Source: Paenibacillus sp. VTT E-133291 (GTDB taxonomy: Bacteria > Bacillota > Bacilli > Paenibacillales > Paenibacillaceae). Taken from it: a stretch of 43,749 bases of DNA. Location: the NCBI RefSeq assembly GCF_002264395.1, contig NZ_NFVA01000060.1, positions 1-43,749 on the forward strand. Direction: 5' to 3'. Positions 7,343-14,832 of this stretch are shown in pieces. Position numbers and translations under genes: made by a program. How positions within the stretch are numbered: position 1 is the stretch's first letter; the number at the start of each line of letters is the position of its first letter. The notes beneath the pieces were generated by a model. It was given only the letters and a program-made list of their open reading frames with translations. It was not told where the DNA came from and ran no database searches.

Positions 7343-8596
7343 TTATTCGTTCTCACGCCAAACATGAGCACCAAGTTGTCGAAGGTTGCTCACTAAATTA
7401 TCATAACCACGGTCAATATATTCTACGCCGGTCACCTCGGTGATCCCATCCCCTACCGTCAATCCAGCAATGACAAGAGCAGCGCCTGCCCGTAAATCAG
7501 TCGCTTTCACCTTTGCAGCGTTAAGCTTACCACCCTCAATAATTGCAGAACGGCCTTCAACGCGAATTTTCGCGCCCATACGTACCAATTCTGGCACATG
7601 TTTAAAACGGTTGCTGTAGACGAAATCGCTAAGCACACTAACGCCTTCCGCCTGTGTCAACATACTTGTCATAGGAGATTGTAAATCTGTAGGAAAGCCA
7701 GGATAGGTCAACGCTTTGACATCTGCGTGCTCATATTTAGCTCTACCTATAACGCGAATACTTTCATCAAGCTCTTCAATATCAACGCCCATCTCTAAAA
7801 GCTTGGCCGTTAAAGCTTCCAAATGCTTAGGAATTACGTTATCTATCATCACATTACCACGCGTAGCCGCAGCGGCAATCATATAAGTTCCAGCTTGAAT
7901 CCGATCGGGAATAATGGAGTGACGGCAACCGTGCATCTCTGATACCCCTTCGATTCTGATGGTTTCTGTACCAGCGCCTTTAATAACAGCGCCCATAGAA
8001 TTCAATAGGGTTGCTACATCTATAATCTCAGGCTCTTTAGCCGCATTTTCAATAATTGTGGAGCCTTTGGCACGTGAAGCCGCCAGCATGATGTTAATAG
8101 TGGCACCTACGCTTGATACGTCTAAATAAATTTTCGCACCGCGTAGTTCTTTAGCATATAAGTGGATAGAACCATGTTCGTTGGTAACTGTCGCTCCCAG
8201 TGCCTCGAATCCTTTGATATGCTGATCGATTGGACGAGGTTCGAAGTTACAACCACCAGGAAGACCTATTGTCGCTTCTTTGAATCTTCCAAGTAGAGCT
8301 CCCATCATATAGTACGAAGCTCGAAGTTTCTTAACCGGACCATTAGGCATAGGTATAGATACAATACGCGAAGGATCAATTTTCATCTGGTTGCCTGACC
8401 AAGATACACTTGCGCCAAGCTCTTGCAAGATTTCGGAGTAAACGGCTACATCACTAAGGGACGGTAAATTATCAAGAACAACTTCAGATTCGGCCAAAAT
8501 CGCCGCAGGAATAAGTGCAATAGCACTATTCTTTGCTCCACTGATGGTTACAACGCCCTCTAGCGGACGTCCACCGCCAATCATTAATTTTTCCAT
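7343..8596 (-). CDS. murA: UDP-N-acetylglucosamine 1-carboxyvinyltransferase (MurZ/MurAB type)
   Basis: MurA transfers enolpyruvate from PEP to UDP-GlcNAc, the first committed step of peptidoglycan synthesis; it is the fosfomycin target. The 417-residue protein has the substrate-binding K22-N23 pair (SGAKNSA) and the catalytic loop GLPGGCNFEPRPID with Cys116 in the usual cysteine position, so it should be fosfomycin-sensitive at that site. The TDLQSPM and YIDRGYDNL motifs are also present. Bacillota often carry two paralogues; the neighbours fba and rho correspond to the B. subtilis murAB (murZ) locus. glpX and the transaldolase gene of that locus are absent here. Confidence 0.95.
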   Translation of the reverse strand: MEKLMIGGGRPLEGVVTISGAKNSAIALIPAAILAESEVVLDNLPSLSDVAVYSEILQELGASVSWSGNQMKIDPSRIVSIPMPNGPVKKLRASYYMMGALLGRFKEATIGLPGGCNFEPRPIDQHIKGFEALGATVTNEHGSIHLYAKELRGAKIYLDVSSVGATINIMLAASRAKGSTIIENAAKEPEIIDVATLLNSMGAVIKGAGTETIRIEGVSEMHGCRHSIIPDRIQAGTYMIAAAATRGNVMIDNVIPKHLEALTAKLLEMGVDIEELDESIRVIGRAKYEHADVKALTYPGFPTDLQSPMTSMLTQAEGVSVLSDFVYSNRFKHVPELVRMGAKIRVEGRSAIIEGGKLNAAKVKATDLRAGAALVIAGLTVGDGITEVTGVEYIDRGYDNLVSNLRQLGAHVWRENE

Positions 8597-8665
8597 AGAT
8601 TTATCAATTTCCCCCTACGTGTATTGCAGCTGTGTGGGCAATACGTGCTGTGGACTTTTAGTGAT

Positions 8666-8703
8666 GAAAATGGAAAGACACCGGCTAAGCGGTGTGCTTT
8701 CCT
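8666..8703 (-). terminator. Terminator after fba
   Basis: GGAAAG-C-ACACCG and CGGTGT-CTTTCC form a stem with a single bulge and short loop (8672-8702), followed on the minus strand by ATTTTC. It lies between fba and murA. Confidence 0.6.
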
Positions 8704-8783
8704 CATCAAACTATTCAACTGGGCAGAGCTACACCCTGCCCTTTACAAATTGCTTGTCCACCAGTGGCGGAAGCTAACAATGA

Positions 8784-9638
8784 TTAGGCTTTGTTGTTGG
8801 ATCCAAATTCGCGGATTTTACCAATAACGGTTTCTTTGATCGCATCGCGACCTGGTGCGATAAATGTACGTGGATCGTAAGCATCAGGTTTAGCAGCTAG
8901 AACTTCGCGAACAACTTTTGCGAACACGATTTGGTTCTCAGTGTTTACGTTGATTTTGGAAGTACCCAAGGAGATAGCTTTCTTGATGTCATGTTCAGGA
9001 ATACCTGTACCACCATGAAGAACCATTGGGATGTTAGTAGCATCGCGGATTTCTTCCATTTCTTTAAATCCGAGGTTAGGCTCGCCATGGTAAGGTCCAT
9101 GAACGGAACCTAGTGCAGGAGCCAAAGTGTCGATACCTGTTTCTTTAACAATACGTACGCACTCATCAAGCTTAGCATACATGATGCCGCCGATAACGTC
9201 GTCTTCTTGTCCACCAACAGTACCTACTTCTGCTTCTACAGAAACACCTTTAGCGTGAGCATATTCAACGACTTTTTTAGTCATATCAATGTTCTCATCG
9301 ATTGGGTGGTGGGAACCGTCGATCATTACGGATGTAAATCCAGCATCAATTGCTGCTTTACATTTATCAAAGCTAGATCCATGGTCAAGGTGGATCGCTA
9401 CAGGAACTGTGATATTCATATCGATAATTAGACCTTCTACCATCTTAACAACAGTAGTGAAGCCGCCCATGTGACGTGCTGCGCCTTCGGATACACCAAG
9501 GATTACTGGTGATTTCTCTTGTTCAGCGGCACCAAGAATAGCTTGTGTCCACTCCAAGTTGTTAATGTTGTACTGACCTACTGCGTATTTTCCTTCAAGT
9601 GCTTTGTTCAACATGTCTGTCATAGATACTAATGGCAT
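8784..9638 (-). CDS. fba: Class II fructose-bisphosphate aldolase
   Basis: This zinc-dependent aldolase splits fructose 1,6-bisphosphate in glycolysis and runs in reverse in gluconeogenesis. The 284-residue protein has the class II motifs: HLDHGSSFD with the catalytic Asp and a zinc His, EAEVGTVGG, GSVHGPYHG and VLHGGTGIP with further zinc ligands, and KINVNTENQ for phosphate binding. The start has TAGGAGGATG before the ATG. Position between spo0F and murA matches fbaA of B. subtilis. Confidence 0.95.
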   Translation of the reverse strand: MPLVSMTDMLNKALEGKYAVGQYNINNLEWTQAILGAAEQEKSPVILGVSEGAARHMGGFTTVVKMVEGLIIDMNITVPVAIHLDHGSSFDKCKAAIDAGFTSVMIDGSHHPIDENIDMTKKVVEYAHAKGVSVEAEVGTVGGQEDDVIGGIMYAKLDECVRIVKETGIDTLAPALGSVHGPYHGEPNLGFKEMEEIRDATNIPMVLHGGTGIPEHDIKKAISLGTSKINVNTENQIVFAKVVREVLAAKPDAYDPRTFIAPGRDAIKETVIGKIREFGSNNKA

Positions 9639-9738
9639 GGTTTCATCCTCCTAAGAATGTTGGTTGGCTATGTTTTTAAACCGACATCACATACAGGCTT
9701 ATTATAACACAACCTGAGTCAAATACTAAATAGGATAA

Positions 9739-9764
9739 ACAAAAAAATGTCCCGGTGGGACGAT
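9739..9764 (-). terminator. Terminator after spo0F
   Basis: A short GC stem, GTCCC (9749-9753) with GGGAC (9757-9761), is followed on the minus strand by a run of seven T. It lies about 80 bases after the spo0F stop codon and upstream of fba. Confidence 0.65.
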
Positions 9765-9846
9765 TTTTATCCAGCCTGTATAGCAATTACACTCAACCTG
9801 TTTATAATCACCATACCCAAATAGAATCGATACAGAAAATATCATT

Positions 9847-10233
9847 TTAACTGCATTGATCTACAGACTTATTATGAAGATGCATATTGACCGCTACCCG
9901 CATTTCATCGATGTCAAATGGCTTTGTGAAATGCATCAATGCGCCTAGCTTGGTTGCTTCCTTAATCATATCCAGCTCCCCATAAGCGGTCATCATTATG
10001 ACCTTAATGGACGGATTTAGTTCCTTCAGATGCTTCAAAATCTCAAGTCCATCCATTCCTGGTATTTTCATATCGAGCAAAACCAAGTCAGGAGACTCAC
10101 TGCGAACAATGTCTAAGGCTAATTTTCCGTTAGCTGCTTGAAATGTCGTATATCCTTCGCTATTGAACACTTCCATAAGAAGAATCCGAATCCCGTTCTG
10201 ATCATCGACAATTAACACTTTCTTTTTTTCCAT
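9847..10233 (-). CDS. spo0F: Sporulation phosphorelay response regulator Spo0F
   Basis: Spo0F is a stand-alone receiver domain that takes phosphate from sporulation sensor kinases and passes it to Spo0B and then Spo0A. The 128-residue protein is only a receiver. The phospho-acceptor is Asp54 (LLDMKIPGMDG), with acidic Asp10 and Asp11, Thr82 and Lys104 in the exact positions of B. subtilis Spo0F. No output domain is present. The ribosome site GGGAGGG precedes the ATG. Position between pyrG and fba matches B. subtilis. An orphan KinA-like kinase at 31486-33816 in this window is a possible donor, which is inference. Confidence 0.95.
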   Translation of the reverse strand: MEKKKVLIVDDQNGIRILLMEVFNSEGYTTFQAANGKLALDIVRSESPDLVLLDMKIPGMDGLEILKHLKELNPSIKVIMMTAYGELDMIKEATKLGALMHFTKPFDIDEMRVAVNMHLHNKSVDQCS

Positions 10234-10520
10234 ATAATACCCTCCCAGAGATTAAGCCAGATTGACTATACCGCGCTCTCCACAGCTAACGGCCCCTTCA
10301 GAAACTAACCCATACGAAACCTATTATTCGTGCTTCACTGCTCAAATCCTGCTAATTGGATAAAATGGGTAAATAAAGAGTCTGAATTACAGTGATGTCA
10401 TTTACGGAGCTCTTCAAAATGGACAAACAGGTATAAACACCTTCGACGTCCTTATAGCGTTTAAGCGAGAAATTTGGGACATGAAGGACAGGTGAACAAC
10501 TTATACTTTCGAATAGTTAC
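10234..10520. other. Intergenic region upstream of spo0F
   Basis: About 290 bases without a convincing gene lie before the pyrG terminator. A heptamer CGTCGAA on the minus strand (10442-10448) is one base from the Spo0A box TGTCGAA, and a TATAGT hexamer lies close to spo0F. No clear sigmaH promoter was identified. B. subtilis has ywjG in this place; no equivalent is seen here. Confidence 0.3.
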
Positions 10521-10550
10521 AAAAAAAGAGCCTCCAATAGGAGGCTCTTC
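10519..10550 (-). terminator. Terminator after pyrG
   Basis: GAGCCTCC (10528-10535) pairs with GGAGGCTC (10540-10547) around a four-base loop and is followed on the minus strand by seven T. It lies just after the pyrG stop. Confidence 0.85.
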
Positions 10551-10593
10551 AAGTTTGATATAGAACCCGTAGGTTCCGATTATATTCACAAAA

Positions 10594-12201
10594 TTACTGC
10601 TGTTCGGAATGAGTCAAAGAAGCTTTGACGAAATCACGGAACAACGGTTGTGGACGGTTCGGACGTGAAGTGAATTCCGGATGAAATTGAACCGATAAGA
10701 ACCAAGGATGTCCCGGAAGCTCTACGATCTCAACTAAACGGCCATCTGGGGAAGTTCCGGAAATGACCAGACCTGCTTTTTCAATCTCATCACGGTACGT
10801 ATTATTGAACTCATAACGGTGACGGTGACGCTCATAAACCAGTTCATCATCGTAGCAAGACATTGCCAGGGAACCCTCAGCAATCTTACAAGGATACAAG
10901 CCAAGACGCATAGTACCGCCCATATCTTCAATATCCTTCTGCTCAGGAAGCAGATCAATCAGTGGATATGGTGTGTTTGGATCGATTTCGGAGCTATTTG
11001 CACCTTGTAAACCTAGAATAGAACGGCCATATTCGATTACGGAAACTTGCATACCTAAGCAAATTCCGAAGAAAGGTATCAATTTTTCACGGGCATAACG
11101 AATTGCGGAGATTTTACCTTCAATTCCCCGATCACCGAAACCACCTGGAACTAGAATACCACCAACACCGCGCAGCATTTCGTCCACGTTCTCATCTGTG
11201 ATTTCCTCTGCATTTACCCAGCGTACTTTAACTTCTGCATTGGAGGCAAAACCTGCGTGTGATAAAGATTCCACAACACTCAAATAAGCATCATGCAGAG
11301 CTACATACTTCCCTACAATCGCAATTTCCACTGTTTTCTCTAGCTTCTGAATCCGCTCAAGCATACTTTCCCATTCACGCATATCTGGCGCAGGAGTTGT
11401 AAGCTTCAAATGATTAACAACAATCTCGTCCAATCCTTCATCACGAAGATTCAATGGAACTTCATACAACGTTGAAGCATCACGGCATTCCACAACAGCA
11501 TTAGCATCAATATCGCAAAAGAGTGCGATCTTCGCTTTCATGTCTTCAGAAAGCTCATATTCCGTACGGCATACGATGACATTCGGTTGAATACCGATGC
11601 TGCGCAGCTCTTTAACACTGTGTTGTGTCGGTTTTGTCTTCACTTCTCCAGCAGCCTTGATATAAGGAATCAAGGTTACATGGATATACATTACATTTTC
11701 CCGACCAATATCACTCTTGATTTGGCGAATAGCTTCCAGGAACGGAAGACTCTCAATATCACCTACGGTTCCACCAATCTCTGTGATTACAACATCCGAG
11801 TTGGTCTCGCGGCCTGCGCGGAACACGCGTTCTTTGATCTCATTCGTAATATGTGGGATAACTTGTACAGTTCCGCCCAAGTACTCTCCACGACGTTCCT
11901 TGCTAATTACGGATGAATAGATCTTACCTGTCGTCACATTGTTGTTCTTTGACAGATTAATATCAATAAACCGTTCATAGTGTCCAAGGTCAAGGTCAGT
12001 CTCCGCACCGTCATCGGTTACGAATACTTCACCGTGCTGATAAGGACTCATCGTTCCAGGATCTACGTTAAGATACGGATCAAATTTCTGAATCGTTACC
12101 TTTAGACCTCTGTTTTTGAGCAGCCTGCCCAGCGAAGCGGCGGTAATGCCCTTGCCCAGGGAAGACACAACGCCACCCGTTACAAAAATATACTTTGTCA
12201 C
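10594..12201 (-). CDS. pyrG: CTP synthase
   Basis: CTP synthase converts UTP to CTP using ATP and glutamine. The 535-residue protein starts with the synthetase P-loop region (GGVVSSLGKGITAASLG) and ends with a class I glutamine amidotransferase domain containing the nucleophile elbow FFGICLGMQ and a QFHPEF motif that supplies the His and Glu. The start is GTG with AGGAGGG seven bases upstream. It is preceded by a roughly 245-base leader with a strong promoter, a 5' GGGC start and an intrinsic terminator, the arrangement used for CTP-sensing attenuation in B. subtilis pyrG. Confidence 0.97.
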   Translation of the reverse strand: MTKYIFVTGGVVSSLGKGITAASLGRLLKNRGLKVTIQKFDPYLNVDPGTMSPYQHGEVFVTDDGAETDLDLGHYERFIDINLSKNNNVTTGKIYSSVISKERRGEYLGGTVQVIPHITNEIKERVFRAGRETNSDVVITEIGGTVGDIESLPFLEAIRQIKSDIGRENVMYIHVTLIPYIKAAGEVKTKPTQHSVKELRSIGIQPNVIVCRTEYELSEDMKAKIALFCDIDANAVVECRDASTLYEVPLNLRDEGLDEIVVNHLKLTTPAPDMREWESMLERIQKLEKTVEIAIVGKYVALHDAYLSVVESLSHAGFASNAEVKVRWVNAEEITDENVDEMLRGVGGILVPGGFGDRGIEGKISAIRYAREKLIPFFGICLGMQVSVIEYGRSILGLQGANSSEIDPNTPYPLIDLLPEQKDIEDMGGTMRLGLYPCKIAEGSLAMSCYDDELVYERHRHRYEFNNTYRDEIEKAGLVISGTSPDGRLVEIVELPGHPWFLSVQFHPEFTSRPNRPQPLFRDFVKASLTHSEQQ

Positions 12202-12367
12202 TGTAAAACCCTCCTAAATAAAGTCCAGACATAAAAGCGGCGCATGGTGTTTATCGTAACCCGTTTTACTATCATCAAAACAGGGGAAATCAAAAGTTTG
12301 ATTCACCGGGGAAAACATAAAGCGTCGTCCCGCAAATTACATAAAACTACAGCTACTTTGCATCTAA

Positions 12368-12408
12368 AAAAACAAAAAAGTGACACCCGTAGAACCGGGG
12401 CACTTTTT
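12368..12408 (-). promoter_or_regulatory. pyrG leader attenuator (intrinsic terminator)
   Basis: On the minus strand AAAAAGTG-CCCCGG, a five-base loop, then CGGGTGTCACTTTTTT forms a terminator about 40-75 bases after the predicted transcription start. Its 5' arm carries a CCCC tract. In B. subtilis pyrG, low CTP causes slippage that adds extra G residues to the 5' GGG, and the poly-G pairs with the pyrimidine-rich 5' arm, preventing termination. All required elements are visible; that the mechanism operates here is inferred. It may also end transcripts coming from rpoE. Confidence 0.75.
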
Positions 12409-12443
12409 ATTTTAAAAAACGCGTTTATTAACTTACATGATAA

Positions 12444-12483
12444 GCCCATGCAATAGTTTACTCTGACGTTCCCCCACTGTCAA
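12444..12483 (-). promoter_or_regulatory. pyrG promoter with GGGC start
   Basis: The minus strand has a perfect -35 TTGACA (12478-12483), a 17-base spacer and -10 TAAACT (12455-12460), then GGGC at 12447-12444, seven bases after the -10. Starting in GGGC is the signature of pyrG promoters regulated by reiterative transcription. Confidence 0.8.
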
Positions 12484-12527
12484 GGGAGGAATTATACCAT
12501 CAGCAAGACGCTTTGAAATTATTTATC

Positions 12528-13076
12528 TTACTTGTCAGCTTCGGCATCTTCATCTGAGTCATCTTCTGCATCGTCTTCATCTGAGTCATCTTCGTCTATG
12601 TCATCTTCATCGATCACGACATCTTCGTCGACTTCTTCTTCGCTGTCGTCGTCGGAATAGAGGTCGTCACGATCTTCATCGATAGCGTCGAAATCCTCTT
12701 CTTCAGCAGCGTAGTTTTCTTCTTCTTCAGCAAAGTCGTCATCTTCCAAATCATCGTCTTCATCGTTGATGATACGCACGCGTTTGGTGTTACCAACCGG
12801 ATCATCAGAGCGCTCTAGAGGATACCAGCGTTTCAATCCCCAAAGGTTGGTTCCGACACAGGCAAAACGCCCATCAATGTTAATCTCGGTATATAACTGG
12901 GCAATAGTATCTTGGCTTTGTTGATCGGTCATACCGCGCAACTTGGCTACCTCGACCATCAGATCACGGTAATAATACGGTGTATTGGCTGCCTTAAGCA
13001 CTAGAAAGGCCAAATCCACCATCGGCATTTCTTTAACTTTCTCAGGGTCTAGCTTTAAATTGAGTGGCGTACTCAC
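12528..13076 (-). CDS. rpoE: DNA-directed RNA polymerase delta subunit
   Basis: RpoE (delta) of Bacillota binds core RNA polymerase and speeds its recycling. The 182-residue protein has an N-terminal HARE-HTH-type globular domain (about 1-90, with INIDGRFACVGTNLWGLKRWYP) and a C-terminal half made mostly of Asp and Glu. Upstream codons in frame exist, but AGAGGAAG is positioned for the GTG at 13076, giving a protein that begins (V/M)STPLNLKL. Position before pyrG matches B. subtilis. Confidence 0.93.
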   Translation of the reverse strand: MSTPLNLKLDPEKVKEMPMVDLAFLVLKAANTPYYYRDLMVEVAKLRGMTDQQSQDTIAQLYTEINIDGRFACVGTNLWGLKRWYPLERSDDPVGNTKRVRIINDEDDDLEDDDFAEEEENYAAEEEDFDAIDEDRDDLYSDDDSEEEVDEDVVIDEDDIDEDDSDEDDAEDDSDEDAEADK

Positions 13077-13303
13077 TAAAGGACACTTCCTCTCACGCAT
13101 TGTTCACATTACGGTTTATTTCAATAATATCCATTAACAAAACTAAGTAAAACCTATTTGACAACAAATTGCAAGTCAAAAGCGGTAACAGCGAACAGAA
13201 AGAGCCCTCAGGCTGTTATCCTTAGCAGAAACCTGTCTCCATCTTGAAGAAGATTAAACCCAAAACATATGTACCCGTGTGAAACTTATAATTCCTTTTA
13301 ATT

Positions 13304-13395
13304 AAAAAAAGGCGGAGGGAACCCTCCGCTCATGACTGTATCCACGCCAAGGATCGGCTCCTTACGTGATGTTACAAAGAGAGTGTTAATCTCTT
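13304..13395 (-). ncRNA. Candidate small RNA or long rpoE leader element
   Basis: A strong terminator on the minus strand, GCGGAGGG (stem 13311-13319 with 13322-13329) followed by seven T, is not downstream of any minus-strand gene nearby. About 70 bases upstream is a possible promoter GTGTCA-N17-TAAAAT (13425-13430 and 13402-13407), which would yield an RNA of about 90 bases ending at the hairpin. No ORF of note lies inside. The terminator is clear; the promoter is only moderate, so the RNA is a hypothesis. Confidence 0.35.
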
Positions 13396-13423
13396 CTGTC
13401 TATTTTATGTAAAGCGCCGTCTT

Positions 13424-13452
13424 TTGACACGATGGGCAGCCCATTTCGTTAA
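13424..13452 (+). promoter_or_regulatory. Candidate promoter of the subtilase gene
   Basis: A perfect TTGACA (13424-13429) is followed after 18 bases by GTTAAA (13448-13453). The -10 is poor. A short palindrome ATGGGC-A-GCCCAT (13433-13445) sits in the spacer. It overlaps the divergent candidate promoter of the small RNA. Confidence 0.35.
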
Positions 13453-13534
13453 AAAAGGGCAAGTTCCCATTCGGACCCCCTCTTCCACTCATACAATATG
13501 GCAGCAGGGCACCGAGGAGGGGACAGCGAAACCT

Positions 13535-14704
13535 ATGGACTATTACAAATTTTGGAACATGCTTCTTGAAGAAATATCGGTTGCCCCCAACAATGGTGAG
13601 CGGCGTATTCTTACCTTCAATGATCCCCGCCAGTATGCCGGAGCATTTACACAATGGAAGGCGCTGAAGGCGAAGCAGCCTGAACTGCGGCAAGTGCAGG
13701 TATCTCCGTTGATTCGGGCCTTTTTTGTGCCTGCTGCCGGAGCCAGAAAACTAATGAACCGCTTTGCAGATCTCCTAAATGTCGAAGAGGATCTACAAAT
13801 ACAAATCCATTCTATAGCTAACGAAAAGAGCGGTACCGCAACACTCCCTTGGGGGGTGAAAGCCATTCATGCTCCTCAGGCATGGTCCAAGTCAACCGGA
13901 GTCCACGTCAAAATCGGCGTAATCGACACAGGCGCTGATTACCGCCATCCTGATCTGAAGCATTCCTTAGCCGCTGGGGTAAATCTACTACACCGCGGAA
14001 TGTTACCGCTGGATGATAATGGACACGGGACTCACATCGCCGGCACCCTAGCTGCGGCAGGAGGAACACGAGGTATGATGGGAGTGGCTCCGCGAGCGCT
14101 GCTATATCCAGTAAAGGCCTTTGATCATAGCGGATCCGCCTATGTGTCGGACATTGTACTGGGTATCGATTGGTGCGTACAGAACAAAATTGATATCATC
14201 AATATGAGTTTCGGAATGAAAACTCGAAGCAAAGCGCTTCACAATGTGGTGATTAAAGCGTACCGAGCCGGAATCGCTATCATTGCCTCCTCCGGGAATG
14301 ACGGCAAACGTGGCGGGGACTATCCGGCACGTTATCCTGAGACGATTGCCGTGGGCGCCATCGATAAAAGACATCGTGTTGCCAGCTTCAGCAACCGCGG
14401 TTCTTATATCGATGTATACGGCCCCGGCGAAGGTGTGTCCTCCTGCTGGCTGAAGGAGGGCTATAAAGAGATGAGCGGCACCTCCATGGCGACCTCGCAT
14501 GTCACGGGAGCCGCTGCACTGCTGCTCGCGGTGCGACCGGGGCTCTCCCCAAGGGAGCTGAAGCTGCTCTTGCGCCGCACCGCGTCCCCGGTGCGGCTGC
14601 GCAAGGGGCAGCGACGCGCATCTCTTGGCGGCGGCGCTGCCGATGCCCTACGCCTGCTGAAAGCAGGAGTGAGGGCCAAGCGGTCGGTCTCCGCGAACGT
14701 ATAG
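13535..14704 (+). CDS. S8 family serine peptidase (subtilase) without a visible signal peptide
   Basis: The catalytic triad is complete: Asp131 (GVIDTG), His164 (DNGHGTHIAGT) and Ser317 (SGTSMATSH), with oxyanion Asn255 (ASSGND). About 105 residues precede the catalytic domain and may act as a propeptide. No hydrophobic signal sequence is present, so the enzyme may be intracellular or released without the Sec route. The ATG at 13535 is preceded by GAGGAGGGG; an upstream in-frame TTG coincides with a TTGACA promoter element and lacks a ribosome site. The last 40-60 residues are Arg- and Leu-rich and encoded by unusually GC-rich DNA. It is flanked by terminators and transcribed against its neighbours. 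Confidence 0.88.
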   Translation: MDYYKFWNMLLEEISVAPNNGERRILTFNDPRQYAGAFTQWKALKAKQPELRQVQVSPLIRAFFVPAAGARKLMNRFADLLNVEEDLQIQIHSIANEKSGTATLPWGVKAIHAPQAWSKSTGVHVKIGVIDTGADYRHPDLKHSLAAGVNLLHRGMLPLDDNGHGTHIAGTLAAAGGTRGMMGVAPRALLYPVKAFDHSGSAYVSDIVLGIDWCVQNKIDIINMSFGMKTRSKALHNVVIKAYRAGIAIIASSGNDGKRGGDYPARYPETIAVGAIDKRHRVASFSNRGSYIDVYGPGEGVSSCWLKEGYKEMSGTSMATSHVTGAAALLLAVRPGLSPRELKLLLRRTASPVRLRKGQRRASLGGGAADALRLLKAGVRAKRSVSANV

Positions 14705-14778
14705 AACCTGCCCGGGCACCGGGTGGGTCACTCTGACGTGAGCGCAGCTTGTGCCGGTGCGAAGAACGGTACAAAGTA

Positions 14779-14816
14779 AAATCCGCCCCCCGGGGAACCG
14801 GAAGGCGGATTTTTTG
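14779..14816. terminator. Bidirectional terminator between the subtilase and argS
   Basis: AATCCGCC (14780-14787) pairs with GGCGGATT (14804-14811), with inner CCCCGG/CCGG pairing possible. A run of six T follows on the plus strand and a T/A-rich tract follows on the minus strand. The two convergent genes share it. Confidence 0.75.
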
Positions 14817-14832
14817 TCGTTTGATGCCTCAA

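Noticed and set aside
12244..12456. 70-codon plus-strand ORF in the pyrG leader
   Set aside because: It is antisense to a clear promoter and attenuator, lacks a ribosome site and has no recognisable protein features.
13424..13534. Upstream TTG start for the subtilase (37 extra residues)
   Set aside because: No ribosome site, the TTG coincides with a TTGACA promoter element, and GAGGAGGGG supports the ATG at 13535.
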